Shown here piece by piece: positions 18,768-29,448 of a DNA stretch of 48,307 nucleotides. Under the pieces are notes generated by a model. The model made no database searches. It was not told where the DNA came from and saw only the letters and a list, made by a program, of their open reading frames with translations. A program made the position numbers and the translations under genes. How positions within the stretch are numbered: the first letter of the stretch is position 1; each line of letters begins with the position of its first letter. The DNA comes from Nemertoderma westbladi (lineage: Eukaryota > Xenacoelomorpha > Nemertodermatida > Nemertodermatidae), in assembly GCA_032718475.1 (NCBI GenBank), contig JAUCBJ010002331.1, forward strand, positions 1-48,307. Reading direction: 5' to 3'.

Positions 18768-18953
18768 CAAATATCCAAGCTGCCTTGAACTCATTTGATT
18801 CTCCAACTCTTTTCCAATATAGTTCGTCAATTTCTTTTGAAATATTTTCAGCACTACCCGACCAGTCCACAGCTGGGTCATCTTTCCAATACTTCGCTAT
18901 CTCAATCTCGCACAATTCCCCCATTTGATAGTTGAATTCTAGACCCACGAATG
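18768..18953 (-). CDS. Putative single host exon, unknown protein
   Basis: On minus a 186-bp stretch is bounded by an acceptor-like ATTATATGTTCAAATAG and a donor G|GTAAGTTTAT. It reads open throughout in one frame: FVGLEFNYQMGELCEIEI, then AKYWKDDPAVDWSGSAENIS, then KEIDELYWKRVGESNEFKAA, ending WIF. The composition is that of an ordinary globular protein, unlike the low-complexity noise around it, and it matches no transposon protein I recognise. The length is a multiple of three (same phase on both sides). No neighbouring exon was found, so the gene would need long introns, or this is an isolated fragment or chance. I do not recognise the family. Confidence 0.45.
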
Positions 18954-19157
18954 CTATTTGAACATATAATTTTAGAATTTATTATATGCCGGGACATAAT
19001 ACCAAAAAAATACTCAGTCAAATTAAAGTACTTAGCTGAAAATTCCATGAATGAAAGAACCTATTTTAACTGAACAATCAACTTCCCCTCCATTATATTT
19101 ATGAAAAACGTTGAACTACTACTACTAGGATCGGCATGCTGCATTGCAGCTGCATTT

Positions 19158-20999
19158 TTAAGAATGCTGTGCCGGCTTGTCAACAAAATTGCACCGCCAC
19201 AACTCCCTATCACCCATGACATTTGCTAAATCATCCGCATCTTCAAGGCCAGTGTCCTTTAAGATGCGTCTCAAGAAAGTCATGGGCTGTCCACCATGCT
19301 TATTCACTCCATGAGGCTGCCAAAGTACAAGATTATGCACTGGCTGGTCCTCACGGCGAAAGCAATGTCCTGCAAAGCGGAGGCGATTTTGTTCTAGTGT
19401 CAAGCTTGGGGGAACCAATGAGACACCTCCAATGTTATATAGTGTCTGGTTGGAGATGTGTGCATTGTACTTGACACAATGAACCCGGCGTAGCATTCTT
19501 GCGAATGTGCCATCCAGAGATTTGGTGTCCTCAGCAGTTAGAGCCCAGCATGGACTCCCGTAGAGGAGTACTGGAACTACTGCTGCTCTAAATAATCGGA
19601 CCTTAAGTTTCCGATTAATTCTCGGTGACTTCCAAATCCTGGAAAGCCTATTCAAGGCTGCCCATGCCTTTCCCTTACGTATTCGAAGGTCCTCACCTGA
19701 CTTCCGGATCCATGATCCCAGGTAACAGAAGTCGTCCACATGCTCAAGCATACCATCCTTTGAGCTTATGGTCATCCGACAAGAGACTTGCTGAGGACTT
19801 TCAAAGTTAACTGTCAGAATTTTGGTCTTTCTGGAGTTAATAAAAAGACCAACACTAGAAACAGCATGTTCTAATGAGCTGAGGAGCCGTTTGGCTCCCT
19901 CTAATGATTCTGAGAGTACTCCTAAGTCATCAGCAAAGTCTAGATCAGTTAGGTACTTGGCCGGATTTCCTCGACTTCTGGAGCCAGTTGGTGGAGTTAT
20001 CATCACCCCATCATCATTATAATGATCTAAGGACATGCGTAGAACATAGTCAACCACAATAATGAACAAGAATGGTGCAAGTGTGTCTCCTTGGAGGACG
20101 CCCCATAACACTTCAAATGGTTCTGTGTCACCGTCAACAGTAGACACAAATGTTGTCGAACCATCGTATACTGATCTGATTGCAGCAATAATTTCATCAG
20201 GAATCCCATATAATGAAAGTATGCTGAACATACGTGAGCGAGAGACTGAATCAAAGGCCTTGAAGAAGTCAACAAAGATAACAGCCAGATGCCTGTCTTT
20301 CTTTTTTGATAACTCTTCAATTATCCTTCTAAGTGCCAAAATAGGCTCCATGGTCCCACGACCTTTACGGAACCCATTCTGATTTCCACGGAGCAGTCTC
20401 TCAATGGGATCCCTGATGTGATTTAATAGAATCCTATTGTATAGCTTTGCAGCAATCGAGATCAATGAGATTCCCCGAAAAGAACCATAGAGTGTTAGGT
20501 TGCCCTTCTTGGGAACTGGCACCAACTTATTTGTTTTCATTTCTTGTGGGACTCTTGTTGTTCGGTACATGTCTACTATGATGGGATAGATGAGCTTTAA
20601 ACACTCAGGTATTTTAAAGACCTCAGACCTCAAAGACCTCACCGCATCAACCTGTTGGTTTATTAGCTCCTGTAGATTAGCAGAGTACTGCCTGTTCAGG
20701 GACCTAGATGCAGCCTTAACTGCATTCTTGGCCGCTGTAGTCTGTTTGAGTCGGGACTCTTTCTGCACCTTATGAAGGTCATTTCGGCACTTCTGAATTT
20801 TGTTGTCAGTCCAGGGGGCCCTTTTCCTGTTTCGAGGGTATACAGGAACTGTTTCTGCAGCTGCTAACTTAACTGCTTCTGTAAAGGCAGTATAGCCCTC
20901 ACAGTGATCTGCCGCCTCAGAGGCAAGAGCCTCTGCAAAAACGTTGAAAGAAAGTAATAACAGTTCAGAAGAATAGTAGTTCAGCTCTTGGATTACCAT
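19158..20999 (-). CDS. LINE (non-LTR) reverse transcriptase, 5'-truncated
   Basis: 613 uninterrupted codons. The order is a basic N-terminal part (KRAPWTDNKIQKCRNDLHK), RT fingers (NKLVPVPKKG, residues 157-166; SFRGISLISIAAKLYNRIL, 173-191; NQNGFRKGRGTMEPI, 206-220), the metal-binding VDFFKAFDSV (243-252), GVLQGDTLAPFLF (300-312) and the catalytic FADD (355-358). It then has thumb-like sequence, VLLYGSPCWAL (about 453-463) and RLRFAGHCFRRED, as in many invertebrate endonuclease-type LINEs. No endonuclease domain precedes it: upstream on minus is a short spacer and then a minisatellite, so the copy is 5'-truncated or the endonuclease lies in lost sequence. The Met at 20999 is only the first in the frame. 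The clade is uncertain. The unbroken frame suggests a fairly young copy. Confidence 0.9.
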   Translation of the reverse strand: MVIQELNYYSSELLLLSFNVFAEALASEAADHCEGYTAFTEAVKLAAAETVPVYPRNRKRAPWTDNKIQKCRNDLHKVQKESRLKQTTAAKNAVKAASRSLNRQYSANLQELINQQVDAVRSLRSEVFKIPECLKLIYPIIVDMYRTTRVPQEMKTNKLVPVPKKGNLTLYGSFRGISLISIAAKLYNRILLNHIRDPIERLLRGNQNGFRKGRGTMEPILALRRIIEELSKKKDRHLAVIFVDFFKAFDSVSRSRMFSILSLYGIPDEIIAAIRSVYDGSTTFVSTVDGDTEPFEVLWGVLQGDTLAPFLFIIVVDYVLRMSLDHYNDDGVMITPPTGSRSRGNPAKYLTDLDFADDLGVLSESLEGAKRLLSSLEHAVSSVGLFINSRKTKILTVNFESPQQVSCRMTISSKDGMLEHVDDFCYLGSWIRKSGEDLRIRKGKAWAALNRLSRIWKSPRINRKLKVRLFRAAVVPVLLYGSPCWALTAEDTKSLDGTFARMLRRVHCVKYNAHISNQTLYNIGGVSLVPPSLTLEQNRLRFAGHCFRREDQPVHNLVLWQPHGVNKHGGQPMTFLRRILKDTGLEDADDLANVMGDRELWRCNFVDKPAQHS

Positions 21000-21054
21000 C
21001 TTTCAAAGAATATACATATTGAAAGGTATTTTTAACGAAGCTGGAATAACGGAT

Positions 21055-21520
21055 GGACGCAAACTGATGGGAATGAACTGTAGGAAGACTGCAGCACCCA
21101 AACTGATGGGAATGAACTGTAGGAAGACTGCAACATCCAAACTGATGAGAATGAACTGTAGGAACTAGGAAGACTGCAGCACCCAAACTGATGAGAATGA
21201 ACTGCACGAAGACTGCAACACCCAAACTGATGAGAATGAACTGTAGGAACTAGGAAGACTGCAGCACCCAAACTGATGAGAATGAACTGTAGGAACTAGG
21301 AAGACTGCAACACCCAAACTGATGAGAATGAACTGTAGGAACTAGGAAGACTGCAACACCCAAACTGATGAGAATGAACTGTAGGAACTAGGAAGACTGC
21401 AGCACCCAAACTGATGAGAATGAACTGCACGAAGACTGCAACACCCAAACTGATGAGAATGAACTGTAGGAACTAGGAAGACTGCAGCACCCAAACTGAT
21501 GGGAATGAACTGTAGGAAAA
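21055..21520. repeat. Composite 46/39-bp minisatellite
   Basis: About ten tandem units of AAACTGATGAGAATGAACTG followed by TAGGAACTAGGAAGACTGCA and GCACCC (46 bp). Shorter units lack an internal 7-bp AACTAGG-type segment (39 bp). Variants are CAGCACC/CAACACC and GATGAG/GATGGG. It sits just upstream (minus sense) of the LINE RT. Minus-strand ORFs through it are repeat translations and are not treated as genes. Confidence 0.9.
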
Positions 21521-22095
21521 TTCGCTCTGCTTATTCGTTCGGGTCAACCATTGAACTACGCTCAACTTCAGCTTGGACAACTTCAGCACGACAACTTCAT
21601 ATTTCGGCCCATCCACTACCAGTAGTACACAACTCAGGATCAGCTCCTCCCTTAACCAGTTATATATCAGGAGTATAACCCAGGAGAAATCAGCGTCCAC
21701 TACCGTTAGTAGTAATAATCAATCGCAACAGAATAAGGGGTGTCGTCGCGTCATGGCAAATTTTATGGGAGAGTAGCCATAACGCGACTATCAAACTCGC
21801 GGTACGGCTACTCAAAAATACAGTATAAGTTTACTTACTTACTCACTTAAAGGTTAAAGTGTTTATATATACGCTTCGTAATATAATTCAATTTTATGTT
21901 GGGAATTTATATTGAATAAGACATTTAACTTGTAAAACCTGGGACCTCCGACATGATTTTGAGTAAAATTGAACTTTACAGTGTGGTGATGGAAAGAAAT
22001 TTGTGAGTGAGTGCAAATAAGTATACAAAGATCACAACACTAGAATTCACTATCTCCTTATCTCTTGGTTGCCACCTGTTACATGGTATGCAGCA
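21521..22095. other. No gene recognised
   Basis: Unique-looking sequence with a 67-codon plus ORF (21573-21776) that is Ser/Thr-rich and has no domain signal. Short tracts such as TTACTTACTTACTCACTTA (about 21831) are simple repeats. Confidence 0.4.
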
Positions 22096-22441
22096 AACTT
22101 TGCCCGCGAGAAAGCTTCACCCACGTCCAATCTTTGCCAGGAGCAATCTTCGCCCTCAAAATGAGCAACTATCGCCCGGTGGAAACCTTCTCCCACAGGC
22201 AATCTTCGCCAGCGAGCAACCTTCACCCAATAAACAATTATTGTTTTGTTTATAAAAAGCCGTTTCTGTATCCTGCTCCTTTCCCTCAATTTGTTACTAA
22301 AATGGTTACTAACACAAATCTTATTGGGCGAAGGTTGCTCAGGGCGAAGATTGCCTTGCGGGCGAAGTTTTCCCCTGGGTGGTGGTTGTAAGCAGGCGAA
22401 GATTGGACGCGGGCGAAGGTTGTACGCGGGCGAAGATTACA
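22096..22441. mobile_element. Foldback array of GGCGAAGATTG-like units
   Basis: The left arm (about 22096-22232) contains repeated CAATCTTCGCC/CAACCTTCACC units. The right arm (about 22321-22441) contains the reverse, GGCGAAGATTG/GGCGAAGGTTG, and the arms pair in order around an ~88-bp loop (22233-22320). Each arm is itself a loose tandem of 15-20-bp units. This is the structure of a foldback (Tu/FB-like) element or a foldback MITE. Open frames crossing it on both strands follow from its composition. Confidence 0.7.
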
Positions 22442-22720
22442 CCCAACCTGTTACAGCCTTGAGTGTGCACACCATTGCCACACGCAAAATGTCTCACTCC
22501 CCTCATGTTAGGTAACTTTAGTGTATTAAAACCGCAATTGTTCTTATGAAAATTTGGGCTTTCATAATTGAAATCCATCCAATACAGTATAGAAATTGGC
22601 TATTGCCATCAACGTAATTTCGAAATAAAACAACTAGATTGACAATATACTATTTAATTCAAGGTTGATGTTATTATATCACAAAAATGTATAACAACAT
22701 ACACAATGGCCCAGAATATA

Positions 22721-23598
22721 GTGTCGTTATTCAGATACCTGACCCCCCCCACCCCCCCCCCCCCCCCCCCCAAAAATTGTTCTACAAATCTTAATAAGAT
22801 TGCATGAAATTTGAAACAGAGATAGTTTCATCTCACTCCTCCTTAGTGGGTAAGCCAGAATTTTTATTTTTGCTTTCATTCTTTAGCTACAAGCGCTAAG
22901 AAAAGGTGTCTTCGACGAAATTGCATCAGTTACACCGCAGTTATTCTTAAACATTTAGTGATTTGTTGGTACTAGTGGAAAGCGGAAGGGGTAAGGATTA
23001 CAAATATGTCAAAATATTTGAATTTGGTTGGGAAATAGCTGAGATATGGGCATTCGAATTTTGCATGTATTTGCTTCTGCTGCAGACCATTTATTCCATT
23101 TAATAAATACACAATGTTCGAGAGCGTTTTGTTTATCTCATAAGTAGCTTGGCAACAATTCAATACCTACATAATAATACTAGTAAATGGATATTGATAT
23201 TGATATCCGATGGCCCCATCGATGCGCCAGTTTGTAAAACGGTTCGCGTACAAGCTGTCTGACTGTCGTGAAATAAGGTATTCGGATTGTAGATAGATAG
23301 TTAGAAAGATTTATTTATACATTATGTAAAAACAATAACAAATACACCAAACAATGTACCGGTATAAAGGTAACCTCCAACATAACATATAAGATTACTT
23401 TATTCTGACTTGATTCTTTAAACTCTTGTAGCTAAAGAATGAAAGCAAAATTAAAAATTCTGGCACACCCACTAACCCACTAAGGGTGCGGGAGATGGAA
23501 CTATCTATGTTTCAAATTTCATGCAATCTCATTAAGATTTGTAGAAAAAAAAAAAATTTTTTGGGGGGGGGGGGGGGCAGGTACTTGAATAACGACAC
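22721..23598. mobile_element. Element with ~173-bp terminal inverted repeats
   Basis: The left arm 22721-22893 (GTGTCGTTATTCAGATACCT...) and right arm 23425-23598 (its reverse complement, ending ...TTGAATAACGACAC) enclose about 530 bp with no gene. Both arms carry a long homopolymer at the same place: a C run broken by one A at about 22743-22771, and a G run near 23562-23577. The arms have diverged by substitutions. No clear target duplication was found. A third partial arm lies at 18611-18713, so this is a repeat family. Confidence 0.75.
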
Positions 23599-23906
23599 AA
23601 TTTACTGTACTTATTAAACAGTGTTTTGTTGTTTTTAATGATTTTTCCTAAGAGTACGAACTAGCCAAGACGAAGCCTTTTCACCCTAAAAGTATTAATG
23701 TATGTAGAATACATTTTTATTTATTTACCGGGCCGTAGCCCATATGAACATGATAGATTATAATTATTATGGTCACAAACAGTTAGCACAAATCAATACT
23801 GGAATTTATCTAACTACTGTATATAGAATATCGAGTTGCCTAGCAATATCCATCGTTCAACCAATAAGGAAGAATCTTTACAAGTTAAATAAATAATACG
23901 CCTTAA
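23599..23906. other. No gene recognised
   Basis: AT-rich spacer between the TIR element and the decayed LINE. It includes a short ATTTACCGGGCCGTAGCCCA stretch near 23725, which may be an interspersed repeat end. Nothing else seen. Confidence 0.35.
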
Positions 23907-24640
23907 TTATAGGATTACTGGTGTTATGAAAACGATTATATAATGAAAAAATATTTGAACGAAGAATAGCCTAAAGTTATTTACTCTGTTTATCTCAAAA
24001 ATAGTATCAGCATCATCAGTACGCGAGTATTTAAAGAGTAATCGAAAACCGCAGTTATATGCGACTTTCAATTGGCGCATACAGTCAACTCTAAACACCG
24101 ACCAAAGTGTACAGCAGTATTTACTGTAGCAAAACGTTTTAAATAATAAACGTTTAACCGGATTGGAACAACTTGAAAAATTCCGAGCAAGCTGATTACC
24201 GCGACAGTAGAGACAACGTCTCAATCGCAAAATATCGGGTTCGTCTGAGAAATAGCAACTAATAGTATGGACAAGATATTGAATCTATTTAACACAAGGT
24301 AAAATTTTACCAAAGAGATATACGTCTCCCGCCCGTCCATATTTCTTGGGCAAAAAATAAAATTTAATAGGATTATAAGATATGTCAAATTTAATGCCAT
24401 ATAATTCACAAATTTTCAACAATGCATTCAGACAAAAAATACTTAGGGAAAGTAAACATAAATCGTCCACGTAAAACAAGTAAGTGATTTAAAAGCACAT
24501 TATTAATCCTACAACCAACATAAATTTTGTGTAACTCTAGACTAAGATCATTGACATAAATATTAAAAAGTAGTGGCGACAGCAAACTCCCTTGGCTGAC
24601 ACCAATCGCCGTTCCCCAACCCAACGTTACTGACTGCACA
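23907..24640 (-). pseudogene. Decayed LINE reverse transcriptase fragment
   Basis: Read on minus in shifting frames: GVSQGSLLSPLLFNIYVNDL (about 24545-24605), FYVDDLCLLS...LKICELYGIKF (about 24400-24475), then LYCRGNQLARNFSSCSNPVK and FKTFCYSKYCCTLWS (about 24110-24215). This is the palm-to-thumb order of a CR1/jockey-like LINE RT. At least two frameshifts separate the pieces, and the 5' part with its endonuclease is absent. It is unrelated in detail to the LINE at 19158-20999. Confidence 0.8.
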
Positions 24641-25433
24641 CTATACCAAACTTACTTATTTTAACTTACTTATTATATAAATTAATGTGAAAACGTTTAT
24701 ACTGTACCACCAAGGTTATAAATAACCTTAAGTTATGGGAACGAGTTATTTTTTTTCTCATCATTATCAACCACCCCCTCATCGCTATCCACAAACTTTC
24801 ATTCATTAATTCGAGGAGAAGGGCGATTAGCTACTACTACTATTTATCATTAATAATAAAGGAACGGATGAAGTGGTAGGCATTAATAATAGGCAGTTTG
24901 TACTTACCTTTGTGTCCTTGATTTAATGAAATGAGCAAGAAAAACATGCCGAAATTATATTTAATTACAAAGTTTCCCTTTTGAGTAAATCAGGAATTGA
25001 CCAATGGGAATTAGAAACATTCTGTGGAAACAATTTCTTCTTTTGATTGGCCCATAACCAATCCTGCCACTGTTCCTCAATCAGCAACTCTATCAACACA
25101 AGATAAGTAAATGCATGTTTTATTTATAATATGTAATCTACATAAAAAATTATTACATAAATTATTGCCACTCTTAAATTGCGCCTGTTATATGCACCTG
25201 CCTATCCTAATAATACAGGCATCAGTATCTAACCAACTGTTACAGGTATCTTAATACTACCGCTATTACCAAACTGCGGGAACAAGCAGTTGTTGACAAA
25301 TTTTCAAGCATTATGACTAGTAACTTTCAGATGGCATATAAATAAAAATGCATGAAATACACATATGCACAAATGAAAAAATAAAAATAAATAAAAATGC
25401 TTTGCTTGTAGACTGAATAGTTTAAACTTACGT
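24641..25433. other. No gene recognised
   Basis: AT-rich spacer with simple repeats (TTACTTATTTTAACTTACTT near 24650; AAATAAAAATAAATAAAAAT near 25380). No ORF or RNA gene is supported. Confidence 0.4.
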
Positions 25434-26131
25434 TTAACCCTATTAGTACCGGGCTATAAAATGTTGTACAAGAAACTAATTAAAACTTAATTATTCCATT
25501 AGAATTCAGAACCGCCATAAACCTCTAAAACGGGAGAAATAAGTTGTCACAAGCAATTGAACTATTGAATCGATTTTCAAAATTTCATGCAGGGACCAAA
25601 TTTTGCACACAGCACCGAAAAATACAAGTTTGATATGCCTGGTGCAACACGAATATATTCCATCGAAATCAGAACCCCAAAATACCCCTATTGCGCAAAA
25701 ACTAGGTTCAAACAATCAATTTACAAAATTGACATATTTTAAAATTTGGTGCTGGCACCAAAATTTGGCACCCGCCTAAAAAAAAACAAGTTTAAAATTT
25801 CTAAATTAATTTATATGAATTTCATCTAATTACAAACACCAAAAAACCGGTGTAAATCAAAAATAGAAATGTTACAAATCAAATTTCATGAAATGTAATT
25901 TTCAAAAAACGTCTCAAAAAAATAGCCAAAAGTAGGGTTAAAAAATGGTGATTTAACTCGAAAAGTTCCCAATATTTTTGAAAACGGTTTTCACTATTAG
26001 GAAGGCAATAGATTTTTAGGAAAAGTCATAAAATTTGAGATTCCCAACTACGTTTGTTTCAGAGTTATAACAAAAAAAAACAAGGGTGCTCATATTGACC
26101 CTCCCCCACACCCCGTGTTTAATAGGGTTAA
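25434..26131. mobile_element. piggyBac-like MITE, copy A
   Basis: Bounded by TTAA on both sides (25434-25437 and 26128-26131), with ends CCCTATTAGTACCGGG and, reversed, CCCTATTAAACACGGGG. TTAA duplications with CCC-starting inverted ends are the hallmark of the piggyBac group. It has no transposase. Inside are one to two units of the ~160-bp repeat that copy B carries in about five copies, including AAATTTGGTGCTGGCACC (about 25745-25762). Copy B at 41999-43528 shares both ends and most of the interior of this copy. Confidence 0.8.
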
Positions 26132-26159
26132 CCTATAGTTTATCTCATGTTAACATTCT

Positions 26160-27000
26160 TTCACTAGATTTGACATCCGCCTTCGATTGCATGAAATATG
26201 AATGAAGTGTTGTTAAAAAAATTGAAAACTACTGATATTAGTATAAATATAATACGTTTGGTTAGATGGCTACTAAAATCATATTACAGGAAATCATCAG
26301 CAGTATTAAAATTTGATCAACCATACATAATGAATCTATAGAACTTGGGAGGGGAAACGTATCACCTATTAAACAACTTGATGAGGAATATATCGGGTAT
26401 CACTGTGGAGACCAGGCCTACCCTGTCATTGGATATGCTGATCTATTAATTACTCTTATGTAACCTAAAAACAGACATGGACAGATGCATCAAGATCGGC
26501 ATGAACATTTTCCAACAAAATGTCCTCTCAGTAAACACAAAGACCGCCTATCCAAACATGACAACTTTACTTACAACGGGAATCCGGTACAACTCTCCAA
26601 CGATAATGAATACCTTGGTTTAACGATTCAGTCCAGCCTATGTTTCACTAACCACATTCTGAGAAAAAAACAAAAGGCATTCAAATAAATCGGATCTCTT
26701 CGGAACGTCCAATTCTTGTCAGTTCCAACAGCTATGAAAATATTTAATGGTAAAATATCTCCTACTGTATGGTACTCTACGTTCTTTCAAGTTACAGTCG
26801 GTATCTGAAGCTGAACCCTCTAAAGGAGCTGGACAAAATCAAAACGACTTTCGCAAAACGCGTTCTCGGACTTCATAAATCGGCTTCATCAACCCTCTTG
26901 CATTGCGAATTTTAGACGAGAAGACTCTGATTGAAGATATTCTGGACCGCACACCAGAAGTCCTGTTCAATCAAGATGTTCTAGAACAGTATCACCCCCC
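26160..27000 (+). pseudogene. Heavily decayed LINE RT fragment
   Basis: In scattered plus frames: LDLTSAFDCM (about 26170), RWLLKSYYRKSSAV (about 26265), VIGYADLLITL (about 26430; one Asp of the YADD motif is gone), NGNPVQLSNDNEYLGLTI (about 26578-26630) and LDKIKTTFAKRVLGLHK (about 26831-26880). The order is that of a LINE RT. Many stops and frame changes. A poly-C run at about 26994-27018 marks the right limit of recognisable text. Confidence 0.7.
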
Positions 27001-27018
27001 CCCCCCCCCCCCCCCCCC
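26994..27018. repeat. Poly-C tract
   Basis: An uninterrupted run of about 25 C. Similar G/C runs occur near 22743-22771, 23562-23577, 43497-43511 and 43960-43978. Confidence 0.9.
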
Positions 27019-27620
27019 GTGGCCTCACTTGCTATTAATTCTATATCTATAATACATTGTCAATTTCATATATTTTTAACATTGATTAATTTTTATCATG
27101 AATCTGAATATATTTATACTTTTAACATTTCCGACGGTTCGGTCTAATTTTAACATGTATATAATTCATAAGTTACAGGGCGCTCCATAGTCTTGGACAC
27201 CCTGTGTATGTGTAATATTATTGCTATTATATTACTTATAATGAATTTATATAGTTTACCCCGATCTGGGGTGTTTATTCTAAATAAAAAAGTAAACACA
27301 AAGAAATCCCATTATATTAGAGTGCAGGAAGATCAGTTACTGTATCTGGGCCAACCCTCACCGACAACACCCACAAAATATACAAGATATTTTTGCGAAA
27401 AAGTGCTGGACAAAAGTGACACACGCATCGCATAAAGTTCCACTGGAAGTGACCTCACTGACCTGGAAGACCGTATAACCTACCTGCCTTACATTCAGTA
27501 TGGGTCATTATGCGCCGGAGAGGGTGATATTCCTTTCCTTCAACATACCCACAGGAAAGCAATGCGATCAATCGTAGGTGTTGGAAACTATATATCCAAC
27601 AATGCTCTTATGGCACTCTG
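27019..27620 (+). pseudogene. Possible further LINE debris
   Basis: A short stretch near 27470-27605 reads ITYLPYIQYGSLCAGEGD...HRKAMRSIVGV, reminiscent of the C-terminal thumb of LINE RTs. The preceding 80-codon ORF (27193-27435) has no recognisable domain. The evidence is thin. Confidence 0.35.
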
Positions 27621-28079
27621 AGGGACAAACTTTGGGTAAAGGGGTTGCCGACTCAAAATGTATAGTTTCATATTACATTTTTAACTGCTATCCCAAAGTT
27701 ACCAAATTGCTTTCAACATGCCTATTCCACCACACAGCGTTTTTAAAGATATAAAAGTTCCAGAAAGACTATAAAAGTGCTTAGTTTAGGACTTACCATC
27801 ACTGACCAACCTAACACCAACGCAGGCCCGGATTTAGAGTGGTGGGTGGGTCTGGGCTCTACTGTATGGGGTTTGGACATACGGCGCCGATAACTTCTCA
27901 TAGCCTATACTTTACTGAAACACACATTTTCTCTCGTTTTCGTTACCCTAACTTTCAATCTATTTATTGGAAATACCTTTCTAAGAAAATTTAATGTAGA
28001 TATAAATATATTAGTAGGAAATATGAGTCAGGAAATGTTTGGAAACTTCCTATTTTTTACTTCCTACGTTTTTCTGGAA
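27621..28079. other. No gene recognised
   Basis: AT-rich spacer. Near 27828 the text GGCCCGGATTTAGAGTGGTG looks like the end of an interspersed repeat. It ends at the left target duplication of PLE-2. Confidence 0.35.
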
Positions 28080-28092
28080 ATTTCCTATTGTA
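28080..28092. repeat. PLE-2 target site duplication, left
   Basis: ATTTCCTATTGTA, 13 bp, repeated exactly at 41944-41956 on the far side of PLE-2 (and of the nested BEL-3). Confidence 0.85.
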
Positions 28093-28146
28093 GTAAAATT
28101 ATAATAATTAGCGCGAATGAAAAGAATGCCATAATTAATTAAGCGG

Positions 28147-28180
28147 AACGTTTCGATTTATTACATTAAACCATCATCAG
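28147..28180 (-). ncRNA. Hammerhead-ribozyme-like motif, PLE-2 left copy
   Basis: Minus strand CTGATGA (28174-28180) and GAAACGTT (from 28154 down), separated by 19 nt that can form a 5-bp stem (GGTTT with AAATC, 8-nt loop). GG precedes CTGATGA and CC follows GTT, so a minimal stem I is possible. Stem III would be the palindrome ACGT, so short that cleavage would need a dimer. Penelope-like elements are known to carry minimal hammerheads of this kind. Confidence 0.5.
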
Positions 28181-28422
28181 CCAATACTACAGTAAGATAC
28201 ATAAAGTTTAAATTACATTCTAAATTATTAATATTACTGCAAAATATGTGAAAACATTACAATACGAGAAGATATAGGAGCCTAACTACTTGCATACGTA
28301 ATACTGAATTAAGTAAAATAGTGCACGGTAAAATCATGAAATCAGACAACTAAATTGATAATGAGTACATTAATACATACTGTATAGTACTGTAGATACG
28401 GTCTATGTAGTGTGTGTAGTTT

Positions 28423-29370
28423 TTAGAACAATAGTAAAGGGAATGAGGTTCCCTGAATATTTAGAGTAGGTCTGTGGCGGGAGATAACTAGGCTTTCTTT
28501 AATTAATAGGTCGTAATTAGTATCAGCTCTACCTATTATTGAGAAGTCATTGTAATTGAAGGTGTGATCCTCGTCTAGGGCGTGTTCTCGTACAGTGGAG
28601 TGTTTGGGAGAGGCTGAAGTTTTTCCTGTTCGAGGGGAAACTCCCAAGTGTTCGCTGATCCTTGCTTTGTAGTGACGCTCGGTTTTACCGATGTATGTAG
28701 CATTGCAGCTACTGCACGTAAATTTATATAAAGCAAGAGGTCTGAGACACAGGGGAAGTCTATCCTTAAATGGAAAGTGAACTCCTAACCTACGTGTAGG
28801 GCGAAAAATAATCTTAAAATTACATTGGGGAAACGCTTTGCAAAGTAACTGTAGTCGTTTTTTAAGCAGGATTGAGTATGAACCAATGAACGGTAGTACA
28901 AGATAGACCGGACGTTTAGGAACAGTGGGGAAAGTCGGTTTAGAACCTGTCATACATTTAACTGTTATCCTATCAGTAGCCATGGACAGTAAGTGCTTAG
29001 GGTAACCATTGAGGGACAATAGACCATGGAGGATATTAATTTCCTTATGAAATTGGCACCAAGTAGAACAAATCATAAGGATTCGATAAACAAGTGTTGA
29101 AATTAGAGCAATTTTGAATTGATCTGGAATAAAGCTATCAAATGGTGTATACAGGCCTGTAAAAGTTGGTTTACGGTAAACAGATGTAATATATTTATTA
29201 TCTGTGTTTTTTGTAATGAGAACATCTAAGAATTGTAGGGAGCCATTAGATTCGAATTCAGCTGTAAACTCTATATTTCTGTGCTGTTTATTTAGGTATT
29301 TCATAAAGTCATAAGCGTGTTGCCGATCACGGAATAAAATAAAAGAGTCATCTACGTAACGTCGGTAACG
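28423..29370 (-). pseudogene. PLE-2 RT C-terminal half and GIY-YIG endonuclease (minus copy)
   Basis: Starts at the break 29370 within the RT palm. The catalytic YRRYVDDSFILF is at about 29330-29364 (YVDD codons 29347-29358), followed by the thumb (FLDVLITKN, VYRKPTFTGLYTPFDSF, ALISTLVYRI). The linker carries RPTRRLGVHFPFKDRLPL, then the GIY-YIG nuclease LYKFTCSSCNATYIGKTERH and KARISEHLG, then HALDEDHTFNYNDFSIIGRA. It stops at 28423 after SFPLLLF. The frame is intact, but the N-terminal half of RT is absent (5' truncation), so this copy cannot reverse transcribe by itself. Penelope-like RTs relate to telomerase RT; the nuclease nicks target DNA. Confidence 0.88.
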
Positions 29371-29448
29371 TAACTACAAGCAAGGATCAGCGAACACTTG
29401 GGAGTTTCCCCTCGAACAGGAAAAACTTCAGCCTCTCCCAAACACTCC
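29371..29448 (+). pseudogene. PLE-2 plus copy, GIY-YIG start, left of BEL-3
   Basis: Reads KARISEHLGVSPRTGKTSA, identical to part of the minus copy, and continues at 41396 after BEL-3. It ends in the left ACTCC target duplication (29444-29448). Confidence 0.85.

Noticed and set aside
21055-21520. CTGATGAG repeated in the minisatellite as possible hammerhead ribozymes
   Set aside because: The core is followed by AATGAACTG and no stem II plus GAAA arrangement can be drawn; half the units have GATGGG.
21573-21776. 67-codon Ser/Thr-rich ORF as a real small gene
   Set aside because: Short, low complexity, no start context or homology signal.
22007-22515. Several overlapping ORFs on both strands
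   Set aside because: They run through the GC-rich foldback units; open frames follow from the repeat composition and there is no protein-like pattern.
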